Assembly (NCBI GenBank): GCA_023254365.1
Contig: JALRLQ010000084.1
Coordinates: forward strand, 1 to 6,467
Length of the DNA stretch: 6,467 bases
Direction of reading: 5' to 3'
DNA from: Candidatus Poseidonia sp.
GTDB taxonomy: Archaea; Thermoplasmatota; Poseidoniia; Poseidoniales; Poseidoniaceae
The notes under the pieces are model-generated. The model was not told the origin of the DNA. It did no database searches and saw only the letters and a list, made by a program, of their open reading frames with translations. How positions within the stretch are numbered: the first letter of the stretch is position 1; every line of letters starts with the position of its first letter. Made by a program: the position numbers and the translations under genes. This document shows positions 1-6,347 of the stretch, one piece after another.

Positions 1-1192
1 CGGTCTGCTCGGTTGCTTCGCTCGGTTCATCGAACATCAGCGCTTCTCGTGGCACGCCGAGCATCGCCTGACGCAGCGAGGAGCGCAACTCGGTCAATTC
101 CCCGTAACACACGAGCACGTCGTCGTAGCGAAGTTGCAATTCAGCATCGGGGTTCCACACCAAACTGTCCCCTCGTGAGAGAGCGAACACGGGAACGGAA
201 GCAAACACTTCGTCCAGACGCTTCCCGACCATCTTTGGGTGGTTTCGAAGTTGCAATGAAAGCACACCTGAACCGGGCACCGTGCGGAGCAGTTGACCGA
301 TGTCCACCTCCGAAAAGGCCGTGTCCTCCATCACGTAGTCCACGATGGCTCCTGCCACGTTGACGCCGCTCGCTTTCTCGATGCCCTCCAACCCGGGCGA
401 GGAGTTGACCTCCAACACCAGGGGACCGTCCTTGCCTTCGAGCAGATCCACACCGGCGATGTTGAGGCCGAGCACGCGGGCGGCACGGCAGGCGGCTTCA
501 GCGTAGCCTTCGGGAAGCTCCACCTTTTCCACCGTACCGTTGAGGTGGTAGTTGCTTCGGAATTCACGGCCACGAGCCCGACGACGCATGCAGGCCACCA
601 CTTCGTCGCCCACGACCAACGCGCGGATGTCCTTGCCGTGCGATTCGGCAATGTATTCCTGGACCAGCACGGATTTTCCGGTGACGAGCAGGCCTTGGAC
701 GAGGTTGCGAACTTCAAAGGCCGTGTGGCGGAGAAACACCCCTTCCCCTTGCGTGCCTTGGGTGACCTTGACCACCACCGGGAGACCACCAACGGTTTCA
801 ATGGCCTGCTCCACATCGAGGATGTCGCGAACATAGACTGTTTTTGGCACGGGAATTCGGTTGCGAGCAAGGATTTGGGAGGCCTGCAATTTGTCTCGAC
901 TTTGCAAAATGCCCTGCCCGGTGTTGGCCGTCCAAATGCCCAACTGTTCGATATGTCGAAGCACCGCAACACCGTGCTGAGTGATGGAGTGACCAATGCG
1001 TGGAATCACCGCATCGTGATTGAAATGGCGCCCTTTGTGGAGCACGTCGACCGTTCCTTCGCTGACCACCAGCGAGAACTTCATTGGGTCGCACACTTCG
1101 ACGTCAATGCCGCGCTTTTTTGCTTCCTCAACGATGCGCTTGGTGCTGTACAGTCGCGGTCCACGACTCAGAACGGCGAGACGCAGGCCCAT
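1..1192 (-). CDS. RimK-family ATP-grasp amino acid ligase with C-terminal RCK_C-like domain (3' end cut by window)
   Basis: ATP-dependent carboxylate-amine ligase of the RimK/CofF/MptN group, which adds glutamate to a protein or cofactor in the cytoplasm. Reading from ATG 1192, the window holds 397 residues and no stop. Visible motifs are an N-terminal MGLRLAVLSRG strand, RDKLQ (99-103), the nucleotide lysine in KVTQGTQGEGV (K142), VQEYI (177-181), DIRALVVGDEVVA (188-200), FRSN (211-214), D249, and LEVNSSPGLEGIE (260-272) with E261 and N263. The lysine and the D/E/N metal ligands lie one residue later than those I recall for E. coli RimK. After about residue 300 comes a segment not found in E. 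coli RimK (PGSGVLSLQL, MVGKRLDEV, LRYDDVLVCYG) that resembles RCK_C/TrkA-C. ATG 1237 would add 15 Gly-rich residues, with TGA just upstream; 1192 fits the family better. In archaea the substrate could equally be F420 (CofF), tetrahydromethanopterin (MptN) or a ribosomal protein, so no symbol is given. Confidence 0.9.
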   Translation of the reverse strand, partial: MGLRLAVLSRGPRLYSTKRIVEEAKKRGIDVEVCDPMKFSLVVSEGTVDVLHKGRHFNHDAVIPRIGHSITQHGVAVLRHIEQLGIWTANTGQGILQSRDKLQASQILARNRIPVPKTVYVRDILDVEQAIETVGGLPVVVKVTQGTQGEGVFLRHTAFEVRNLVQGLLVTGKSVLVQEYIAESHGKDIRALVVGDEVVACMRRRARGREFRSNYHLNGTVEKVELPEGYAEAACRAARVLGLNIAGVDLLEGKDGPLVLEVNSSPGLEGIEKASGVNVAGAIVDYVMEDTAFSEVDIGQLLRTVPGSGVLSLQLRNHPKMVGKRLDEVFASVPVFALSRGDSLVWNPDAELQLRYDDVLVCYGELTELRSSLRQAMLGVPREALMFDEPSEATEQT

Positions 1193-1293
1193 ACCGCCCG
1201 GCCCCATCGCATCGTTCTTGAGACCATCGGTCGTCATCGCCCAGTGGAAAACTCAACGCGCCTTTGAAGTGCTCGGAAGGAATCGCCCTTTCC
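1193..1293. promoter_or_regulatory. Divergent intergenic region
   Basis: This short gap separates the divergently read ligase gene (left) and the two-TM protein gene (right), so it must hold both promoters unless ATG 1237 is the ligase start. No clear TATA box is visible. The best AT-rich stretch for the rightward gene is CTTTGAAG near 1262-1269, about 27 bases before ATG 1294, which would suit a leaderless transcript but is a poor match. GGAAGG at 1275-1280 is 13 bases from ATG 1294, too far for a good Shine-Dalgarno site. Confidence 0.3.
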
Positions 1294-2349
1294 ATGACCG
1301 ATGAGGAACTCGACGCAGCGGGCGCGTTGGTTGTTGACGAGGACCAAGACGAGTTGATGGAAGAGATGTCACTCGAAGAGCGAAAGGAGCGTTTGAAAAA
1401 CGCTCGCTGGAACGTGTTCCTCTACTTGGGCATCGCCGCAATTTGTTTCGGTTTTGCGCTGTTTCCGATGCCGTTTTCGGCCACCTTGGACGATTTCAGC
1501 AAGTCTGCAGAGAAGGACATCGGCTTGGTCTGGGGTCTTCCCTTGGACGGCGAAGACCTGTTTGATGTGCCCATGCGATTGACGGTCACGGCCGAAAACC
1601 CACCAACGCAATCAGCCATTGGCATCGCCGTGTACGTCATTGAACAGAAAGACTGCACCGATTTCACCCTGAGCGAGAAAGCACAGGAGGCCAAGCAGGG
1701 AGATTCCCACGCCTATCAGTACCAAGAAGCGAGCGAACGCGTGCTTCCGGAGGGCACCTACGACTTTGAATTCAACATCGACCCTGGCCATTACTGTTTG
1801 ATCGCCGAGTACATTGATGGCAACGGTGACAAAATCACCGATGAAGGCATGGCCATGGAGGTCGAAGGGAAACTCTACCCCAACCAGTTCATTGGCGGCA
1901 TCGCTGGTTTGGCCTGCCTTTCTCTTTCTGGTTTCGCCTTCCTCGGCGCTCAACGCCACGGAGCGGCCATGCGAAAGATCCTCGAAGGTGAAAACGAAAC
2001 CACCGAATCCAAGGTGCTCTCCGATGCCAGCCAAGCTCGCATCATGGCGGGTCCTGCTGGGCCGCCTCAAGATGGTCCAAGCGGCCCACCGCCCGCTGAT
2101 GGCCCACCCGGTGCGCCGCCAGCTGATGAAGCACCGGCCGCTGCTGAGGAAGCGACCCCAGCAGCGCCGACGACCGAAGCCGAGGCTCCGGTCGAAACCC
2201 CGCCGACCGAAGCCGCCCCTGCGACCCAAGAGGCCACGTTCGAGCCCGCAGAAAACGGGTACTTCTTCCGAAAAATGCCCGACGGCTCGTACGAACAAAC
2301 AGTCTATGTCCAAAATGAAGCTGGCGAATACGAACCCTATCAGGGATGA
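1294..2349 (+). CDS. Two-TM membrane protein with extracytoplasmic domain and Pro/Ala/Glu-rich C-terminal tail
   Basis: Family not recognised; 351 aa from ATG 1294. A TTG at 1264 would add ten unconvincing residues, so the ATG starting MTDEELDAAG is preferred. Residues 1-40 are acidic, with a charged helix (EEMSLEERKERLKN) that could form a short coiled coil. TM1 is about 41-58 (FLYLGIAAICFGFALF). An extracytoplasmic domain of about 140 residues follows, probably beta-rich, with two cysteines (C121, C168) that could form a disulfide and a partial EF-hand-like DGNGDKITDEG at 175-185. TM2 is about 199-217 (FIGGIAGLACLSLSGFAFLG), then a basic AQRHGAAMRK. The tail from about 252 to 315 is low-complexity Pro/Ala/Gly/Glu, and a distinct aromatic segment (YFFRKMPDGSYEQTVYVQN) closes the protein. 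Both ends are inferred to be cytoplasmic. It is probably first of a three-gene run; the next gene starts 93 bases downstream. Confidence 0.85.
   Translation: MTDEELDAAGALVVDEDQDELMEEMSLEERKERLKNARWNVFLYLGIAAICFGFALFPMPFSATLDDFSKSAEKDIGLVWGLPLDGEDLFDVPMRLTVTAENPPTQSAIGIAVYVIEQKDCTDFTLSEKAQEAKQGDSHAYQYQEASERVLPEGTYDFEFNIDPGHYCLIAEYIDGNGDKITDEGMAMEVEGKLYPNQFIGGIAGLACLSLSGFAFLGAQRHGAAMRKILEGENETTESKVLSDASQARIMAGPAGPPQDGPSGPPPADGPPGAPPADEAPAAAEEATPAAPTTEAEAPVETPPTEAAPATQEATFEPAENGYFFRKMPDGSYEQTVYVQNEAGEYEPYQG
2047..2238 (+). repeat. Low-complexity Pro/Ala/Gly/Glu coding repeat
   Basis: Imperfect short repeats inside the tail of the two-TM protein. The first part is GPP-rich (PPADGPPGAPPADEAP); the second is TEA/AP-rich (APTTEAEAPVETPPTEAAP). 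It is probably a disordered linker, and such tracts vary in length between related strains. Confidence 0.7.
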
Positions 2350-2442
2350 AGGGCGCAGCACCGGCTGAAATTTGATGCATTCATCGTCAAATGAACGCCA
2401 GCCTTGAAAGGCTCCGAGCCTACGGTTTGATGAGGGATGACC
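2350..2442 (+). promoter_or_regulatory. Intergenic leader with two inverted repeats before the SAP-domain gene
   Basis: The gap contains an imperfect inverted repeat at 2371-2391 (TTTGATG and a matching CGTCAAA arm; seven pairs including one G-T, seven-base centre). A perfect one lies at 2400-2413 (AGCCTT-GA-AAGGCT). The AT-rich GAAATTTGAT just before could be a weak TATA-like element, with the start of transcription near 2398, or the first repeat could attenuate or end transcription from the upstream gene. There is no T-run typical of an archaeal terminator. Confidence 0.3.
2432..2436 (+). promoter_or_regulatory. Shine-Dalgarno site GAGGG choosing ATG 2443
   Basis: GAGGG ends six bases before ATG 2443 but directly abuts ATG 2437. 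Spacing therefore favours ATG 2443 (MDEAPTTN) over ATG 2437 (MTMDEAPTTN), a two-residue difference. Confidence 0.5.
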
Positions 2443-4725
2443 ATGGATGAGGCGCCAACCACCAACCTCACGGTGGCGAAACTCAAGGCCTTGTGCGTTC
2501 TCAATGATGTCCCTGCAACGGGGAAAAAAGAGGAATTGCTCCTTCGTTTACTCGAGGCAGGTGTTGACCGAGAGACCTTGGGCATGGAAGTCTTTGACGA
2601 AGACACCGCCACGTTCCAAAGCACTGCGGATGGAGAAACGGTCGTGCACGACGACGATGAACCGGTTGAGAGCACTGAAGATGATGACGAAGATGACATC
2701 GAACCGGTCATGCTCTCGCTCGAAGACGAAGAAACGCTGACGCCAGACATCGATGACCCACCCGAGGAACCGTCCACCTCCTCGACCACGTCAACGACGT
2801 CCAAGAAAAGCAAAAAGAAAGCCGAACCCGTGGACGACGATGACGTTCTTGAGGCTGAAATTCTGGAGGCAGATCTCATCGACGACGAAGTGGAAGATGC
2901 CGTTGAGGAGGCGGTCGTCGTTGAATCAACCCCGCCGACCTCCCTGCAAAAGGCCTCCCCGATGACCCTCAAAGAGATGGTTCAACGCCCGCAGACCGTG
3001 GCTGTTCTCATGGCCCTTCTCATCCTCGGCGCGGGCGGCTGGTATTACATCAACAACCAGATTGAACCCTTCACGGCCGATTCCCTTCGTTACGGCGACG
3101 CCATGGGGTACACCATTTCGGGGACCGCCGATGCCTACGAAGAGAGCACCAGTGGAGCACTGATTGCAACCGGCGAGTACGTTTCCTTGGTGACCGACCA
3201 ACTCGAGGACCCCCCCGATTACTGCAAAGTTCGTCTCATGTTCCAAGGCGAGGGTGATGCAACCATCACCGAAGGCACGTCTGTCGAGTTGTTCACCCAA
3301 ACCAGCGACGACCGACTCGGAGCCGTTGAGGTCAAAGGGGCGCAAGGGATGTCGTGGTTGGCCGTTGAGAGCAAGAACGACATGTCGTTCTCGCAATTCA
3401 ACATCTTTGGTCACAAGAAGACGAACCAAAAGTGCAACGATTTCAGCGAAGGGACCGAAGGGACGGCCGACATCACGTTGACCTCCTGGACCGAGTTGCG
3501 CGAACGCGTGACGTTGGCCACACGGTTGGAGGGTTCGCTCGACAATTCACAGGGCATGTACGACGGCACCGTGTTCACCTACGGAGTTGGGAGTTTGCTG
3601 GGCGGCCTCGAGGAATTGTCACCGGGCCTTGGTATGGTCGTCGCCCCCATTGAATTGGCCGAATTTTTTGGCAACGACTACATCACCGCCGATGCAACCG
3701 GAACCAGTTCAGGCTGGGAGTGGCGTGTGACCGGCTCGGAAAAGATCGGCGCGACCAACATGTGGAAGGTGACGGCCACCCATCGAGACGTGCGGGATTT
3801 CTGTTTGGGATACGCCAACATGAACCTCTGGTTGGACGCTGATAGCCCGTGGGCGGCCCGTCAATCGGTGGACATCGCCATCAGCAGCAGCGAATCCTCA
3901 CAAAACGACTGTTCGGCATGGCAGCAACGCGGCATCGAAGCGGTGTTGCCGGAAGGCGAACTGGAATTGCATCATTCCTTTGAACGCACCTCGCTCATCC
4001 GAGGCGTCAAAGCGGTTGAACTCGGAAAAGCCTACGATAACCGACCGGAATCCAACGAATTTGACCCCGACGAGGATGAATTGTCCAACTGGGGGGTTGA
4101 CGGCATGCATCTGCCGGACAATTCCACGCTCCGCCAGCATCCGCTCGACCTCGCCATGACGTGCCTTTCTTCGTTCAACTCAGCGGCTTCTGCCGCCGTG
4201 ACAGCGCTCGAAAACGACGGCTATGTTTGGCGGGCTGTCAACAACAACAACGGCACCGCAACGGAATGGAACGTGTCTTGGGTGGCTACCGACAACACGG
4301 CAGGCTGGCTCAAGTTCGCCGTTGCCGGTGCGGACGAGGCGAACCTCCAGTGCGACTTCATCGCCAAAGGCACGTTTGACGATTCCGTTACTCACAACCG
4401 TGAAGCCATTCCAGAGGTCCTCCCGCTGGAAGCCATTGAATCGAGGGTGATGAACGACCAGCGTTTCCCCGATTTGACGCACACAAGAGGGTTGTTCACC
4501 GCTGACGGTTACCATCCTGAAACCAGCATCGGGTATTTGCTGGTGGTTCCCGGCTCCGGCTTTGGTTTCGACTTCGGTGATTTCTTGGACACCACGGGCG
4601 CAACAACCGTGGATATCCAGCGTCAATGGGACGAGGGGGCTGTCGACCACAGTTTCTCTCTGCTCGTCGATGCCTCGGACGGTCGCGTGATCGGGTGGAC
4701 ATCCCTCCAAGCGGAGGTGGTGTGA
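2443..4725 (+). CDS. SAP-domain, acidic-linker, single-TM protein with large ectodomain
   Basis: 760 aa. Residues 8-42 match a SAP motif (TVAKLKALCVLNDVPATGKK followed by EELLLRLLEAG), a helix-extended-helix DNA/RNA-binding fold. Residues about 45-165 are a highly acidic, probably disordered linker (runs such as EDDDEDDIEP) broken by a basic SKKSKKK patch near 120. One TM segment lies at about 186-204 (VAVLMALLILGAGGWYYI). The remaining ~555 residues form an ectodomain of unrecognised family, rich in Thr/Ser/Asp/Gly, with exactly six cysteines (261, 331, 454, 490, 574, 637) and N-glycosylation sequons at N560, N603 and N610. The end, SFSLLVDASDGRVIGWTS, resembles a beta-hairpin of PepSY type, which is only suggestive. 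The SAP side is taken as cytoplasmic because sequons and paired cysteines sit on the other side. It is coupled to the next gene by overlapping stop and start. The function is unknown; DNA tethering or transmembrane signalling are both possible. Confidence 0.85.
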   Translation: MDEAPTTNLTVAKLKALCVLNDVPATGKKEELLLRLLEAGVDRETLGMEVFDEDTATFQSTADGETVVHDDDEPVESTEDDDEDDIEPVMLSLEDEETLTPDIDDPPEEPSTSSTTSTTSKKSKKKAEPVDDDDVLEAEILEADLIDDEVEDAVEEAVVVESTPPTSLQKASPMTLKEMVQRPQTVAVLMALLILGAGGWYYINNQIEPFTADSLRYGDAMGYTISGTADAYEESTSGALIATGEYVSLVTDQLEDPPDYCKVRLMFQGEGDATITEGTSVELFTQTSDDRLGAVEVKGAQGMSWLAVESKNDMSFSQFNIFGHKKTNQKCNDFSEGTEGTADITLTSWTELRERVTLATRLEGSLDNSQGMYDGTVFTYGVGSLLGGLEELSPGLGMVVAPIELAEFFGNDYITADATGTSSGWEWRVTGSEKIGATNMWKVTATHRDVRDFCLGYANMNLWLDADSPWAARQSVDIAISSSESSQNDCSAWQQRGIEAVLPEGELELHHSFERTSLIRGVKAVELGKAYDNRPESNEFDPDEDELSNWGVDGMHLPDNSTLRQHPLDLAMTCLSSFNSAASAAVTALENDGYVWRAVNNNNGTATEWNVSWVATDNTAGWLKFAVAGADEANLQCDFIAKGTFDDSVTHNREAIPEVLPLEAIESRVMNDQRFPDLTHTRGLFTADGYHPETSIGYLLVVPGSGFGFDFGDFLDTTGATTVDIQRQWDEGAVDHSFSLLVDASDGRVIGWTSLQAEVV
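4713..4720 (+). promoter_or_regulatory. Strong Shine-Dalgarno site inside the end of the SAP gene
   Basis: GGAGGTGG lies within the last codons of the SAP-domain gene; the GGAGG core ends seven bases before ATG 4725. It fixes the start of the downstream small gene and, together with the TGATG junction, points to translational coupling. Confidence 0.75.
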
Positions 4726-5126
4726 TGCCTGAAGACCGTCGTGGATTGGACCACCTGATGGAACAGAACGAGACCGAATTGGATTTTCTCGCTGCCTACG
4801 GCGGCGTCGACGACCAGGGTCAAAGCGACGGTGACGCCATTCTTGCGGCACTGGAACGCTTCCTCAAGGCAGGAGGACTTGCCTGCACCAGCAAGGACCG
4901 TCAACTGGACTTCGCCTTTGGTACCGCCACGGCCACCGATGACGGGTGCATGTTCACGGCGCACGGTTCCTTCCTTCCGTTGGTCGCCAGTGATGTACAG
5001 GGCGTTGGGTTCGGCAAGGCACAGTTGAGCGAGGACCGCTCGGAAGTCAAAGTCTGCCTCACACAGTGGACATCCGACCAACGCCGATTTATCGAACGGC
5101 TGGTTGAGCACCACGCAGTGTCGTGA
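4725..5126 (+). CDS. Small soluble protein of unknown family, coupled to the SAP-domain gene
   Basis: 133 aa starting MPEDRRGLDHLMEQ. The start is set by the GGAGGTG site and by the one-base overlap TGATG, in which TGA 4723-4725 ends the upstream gene. The longer in-frame extension back to 4626 lies inside the upstream gene and reads as non-native sequence. The protein is acidic, with no signal peptide or TM segment, so it is probably cytoplasmic. It has an N-terminal helical part (ELDFLAAYGG, AILAALERFLKAGG), then an alternating, probably beta-rich part (RQLDFAFGTATATDDGC), and ends in a helix (DQRRFIERLVEHH). Three cysteines are present. I recognise no family. The coupling suggests it works in step with the SAP membrane protein, possibly on its cytoplasmic face; this is inference. 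Confidence 0.8.
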   Translation: MPEDRRGLDHLMEQNETELDFLAAYGGVDDQGQSDGDAILAALERFLKAGGLACTSKDRQLDFAFGTATATDDGCMFTAHGSFLPLVASDVQGVGFGKAQLSEDRSEVKVCLTQWTSDQRRFIERLVEHHAVS

Positions 5127-5127
5127 T

Positions 5128-5712
5128 TCAAGCGCGACGTCGAACACCGATGGCCATCGCTGCACCAACCGCCACGACGACCACGCCAAGGCCAAGGGCA
5201 GGCAATGCACTCTCGGTTTCACCTGCGGCGGGAACGTTGCAACCGTCTCCCTCTGCGTGAACACCACCGTACTCGCCATCGTTGTAATAGCACGTTGACC
5301 ATGTTTTGTACCAGTCAGCGTTTGGGAAATTCTCGGTGCTGTCGTCAGCGTAGGTGGCCTTGACCCGCCAGTTCACATAGGAATGGTCATCGGGAGGCGT
5401 CAATTTCATGGTGTAAACGCCGTCTTCGCCTGAAACATCGTGGTTGACGGGTGGGTCACAAACCCCGTTGTTGAGGCAAATTTGGGTCGTAATGACGGCG
5501 GTGGTGCCGTTGTCTTTGGCTTCCTCGCTGAGCTGGACGCTCAAGGACCAAGCGGTGCCGTCTTGCGAGGGTGCGGTGCGCTCAAGCACTGAAAACGGGA
5601 CGTCGCCATCGGGGTTCACATCCACGCCACCCTCGGCTCCACCCGCAGTTGCGGAGGGGACGGCGGCCATGGCAAGAAGAAGGGCCAACGACAGCGAGAG
5701 GGCGGCTTTCAT
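5128..5712 (-). CDS. Secreted, C-terminally membrane-anchored protein
   Basis: 194 aa from ATG 5712. The reading frame is open back to 5856, but the residues before this Met are non-native, while this Met begins a classic signal peptide (MKAALSLSLALLLAMAAVPS, cleavage probably after ATA at 23). The mature part (24-165) is acidic and looks like a single beta-sandwich of Ig/fibronectin type, with two cysteine pairs likely: C79/C85 in ICLNNGVC and C141/C158. The C-terminus is a TM helix of about 169-190 (ALPALGLGVVVVAVGAAM) followed by RRRA, the layout of archaeal surface proteins held by a C-terminal anchor. It resembles PGF-CTERM-type tails in shape, though the signature PGF is absent (LPALG instead). 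It has its own TATA-like box and meets the plus-strand gene tail to tail. The family is not recognised. Confidence 0.85.
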   Translation of the reverse strand: MKAALSLSLALLLAMAAVPSATAGGAEGGVDVNPDGDVPFSVLERTAPSQDGTAWSLSVQLSEEAKDNGTTAVITTQICLNNGVCDPPVNHDVSGEDGVYTMKLTPPDDHSYVNWRVKATYADDSTENFPNADWYKTWSTCYYNDGEYGGVHAEGDGCNVPAAGETESALPALGLGVVVVAVGAAMAIGVRRRA

Positions 5713-5734
5713 GTTGAGAATGGGTTGGTGGTCC

Positions 5735-5743
5735 CTTTTTAGG
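5735..5743 (-). promoter_or_regulatory. TATA-like box for the secreted-protein gene
   Basis: On the minus strand this reads CCTAAAAAG within CCCTAAAAAGGG. Its centre is about 26-27 bases before ATG 5712, the usual archaeal TATA-to-start distance, so transcription probably begins at or next to the start codon, giving a leaderless mRNA. No Shine-Dalgarno sequence precedes the ATG, which agrees. It lies in the 52-base gap after the PUA gene. Confidence 0.5.
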
Positions 5744-5764
5744 GTTCTCGGCAGAAGGCCCACC

Positions 5765-6271
5765 TCATTCCATCTCCCACAATTCATCGCCAACCCAATG
5801 CAGGGTTTTGATGCCCTTTCCTTTCGTGTCATCGACCAGGGCATCGGCGTCGGCAAGCGCCCATCCGAGTGCCAGAGGGCGCTTGTGGGTCATGTCTCTG
5901 ATCCACACCAAGTCGCCTTCCTGAACCGACGGTTCAGCCCCGTGGACGCCCGCTACCATGCAATCTGCACCGTTCATCAAAAACGGGATGGCGCCGTGGT
6001 CAACCTCAACCCATTTGAGTGCGTCGAGATGGAGCAGAAAACCTCGCAAGGTCAGAAACACGCAGCGCTCTTCCTCGTCGTTGAGAAGCTCGATGACCAA
6101 CGGGATGCGGTCGACAAACACCATCGTCCACGGCCCGTATTCTGCCATTTCAAGAAAGGCCCCGTCCACGTTGAGGTCGATGTCGAGGTCGGTTTCGAGC
6201 GTTTTGAGCAACGGGGCGATGTTTTTGCGACGAACGGGTCGGCGTTTGCGGATGCTCCAGTCAGAAGCCAT
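5765..6271 (-). CDS. PUA-domain RNA-binding protein, MCT-1 / COG2016 type
   Basis: 168 aa starting MASDWSIRKRRPVRRKN at ATG 6271; upstream in-frame residues look non-native. An N-terminal basic segment leads into the MCT-1 N-terminal-like domain (about 15-85), with LLNDEEERCVFLTLRGFLLH in its core. The PUA domain spans about 87-162: VEVDHGAIPFLMNGADCMVAGV, then EGDLVWIRD, LALGWALADAD, and the diagnostic end KGKGIKTLHWVGDELW, which closely parallels the GIGIENIHYLNDGLW end of human MCTS1 as I recall it. Archaeal members are presumed to bind tRNA or rRNA in translation; eukaryotic relatives act in ribosome recycling and re-initiation. Length fits the family. It is followed 52 bases later by the secreted-protein gene on the same strand, but that gene has its own promoter, so no functional link is implied. 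Confidence 0.88.
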   Translation of the reverse strand: MASDWSIRKRRPVRRKNIAPLLKTLETDLDIDLNVDGAFLEMAEYGPWTMVFVDRIPLVIELLNDEEERCVFLTLRGFLLHLDALKWVEVDHGAIPFLMNGADCMVAGVHGAEPSVQEGDLVWIRDMTHKRPLALGWALADADALVDDTKGKGIKTLHWVGDELWEME

Positions 6272-6347
6272 GCTGCACCACACCGACCTTGGGGCTATCA
6301 TCCTTCGGCATCGCGGGCTTGATGAAGTGGGGTTGCCTGCACGAACC
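6272..6347. promoter_or_regulatory. Divergent intergenic region between PUA and FAH genes
   Basis: About 76 bases separate the two divergent start codons and presumably hold both promoters. Only weak AT-rich candidates are visible: GATGATAG on the minus strand near 6292-6299 and CTTGATGAAG on the plus strand near 6319-6328, each roughly one TATA spacing from its start codon. Neither is a convincing box. Confidence 0.3.

Noticed and set aside
331..996. Minus-strand frame of 221 codons
   Set aside because: Same strand as the ligase but a different frame; rich in Ser, Arg, Trp and Pro, as expected from a shifted reading of the real gene.
293..1267. Long plus-strand open frame of 324 codons
   Set aside because: It lies antisense to the RimK-like ligase, whose motifs are unmistakable; the translation is His-rich with no recognisable domain.
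1816..1848. EF-hand-like DGNGDKITDEG in the two-TM protein
   Set aside because: Only the first three ligand positions fit; loop position 12 is Met rather than Glu, so calcium binding is not claimed as a feature.
1612..2361. Minus-strand frame of 249 codons
   Set aside because: Antisense to the two-TM protein; the sense frame has coherent TM segments and domains.
2391..2450. Possible 19-codon upstream ORF (MNASLERLRAYGLMRDDHG) overlapping the SAP-gene start
   Set aside because: Very short, has no ribosome binding site, and there is nothing beyond an open frame to support it.
2340..2972. Ser-rich minus-strand frame of 210 codons
   Set aside because: The serine runs are the complement of GAC/GAT-type acidic codons in the SAP protein linker.
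4180..4851. Minus-strand frame of 223 codons
   Set aside because: Antisense to the SAP-gene ectodomain and crosses the well-supported coupled junction.
5444..6322. Plus-strand frame of 292 codons
   Set aside because: It runs antisense to both the signal-peptide protein and the PUA protein, whose features are clear.
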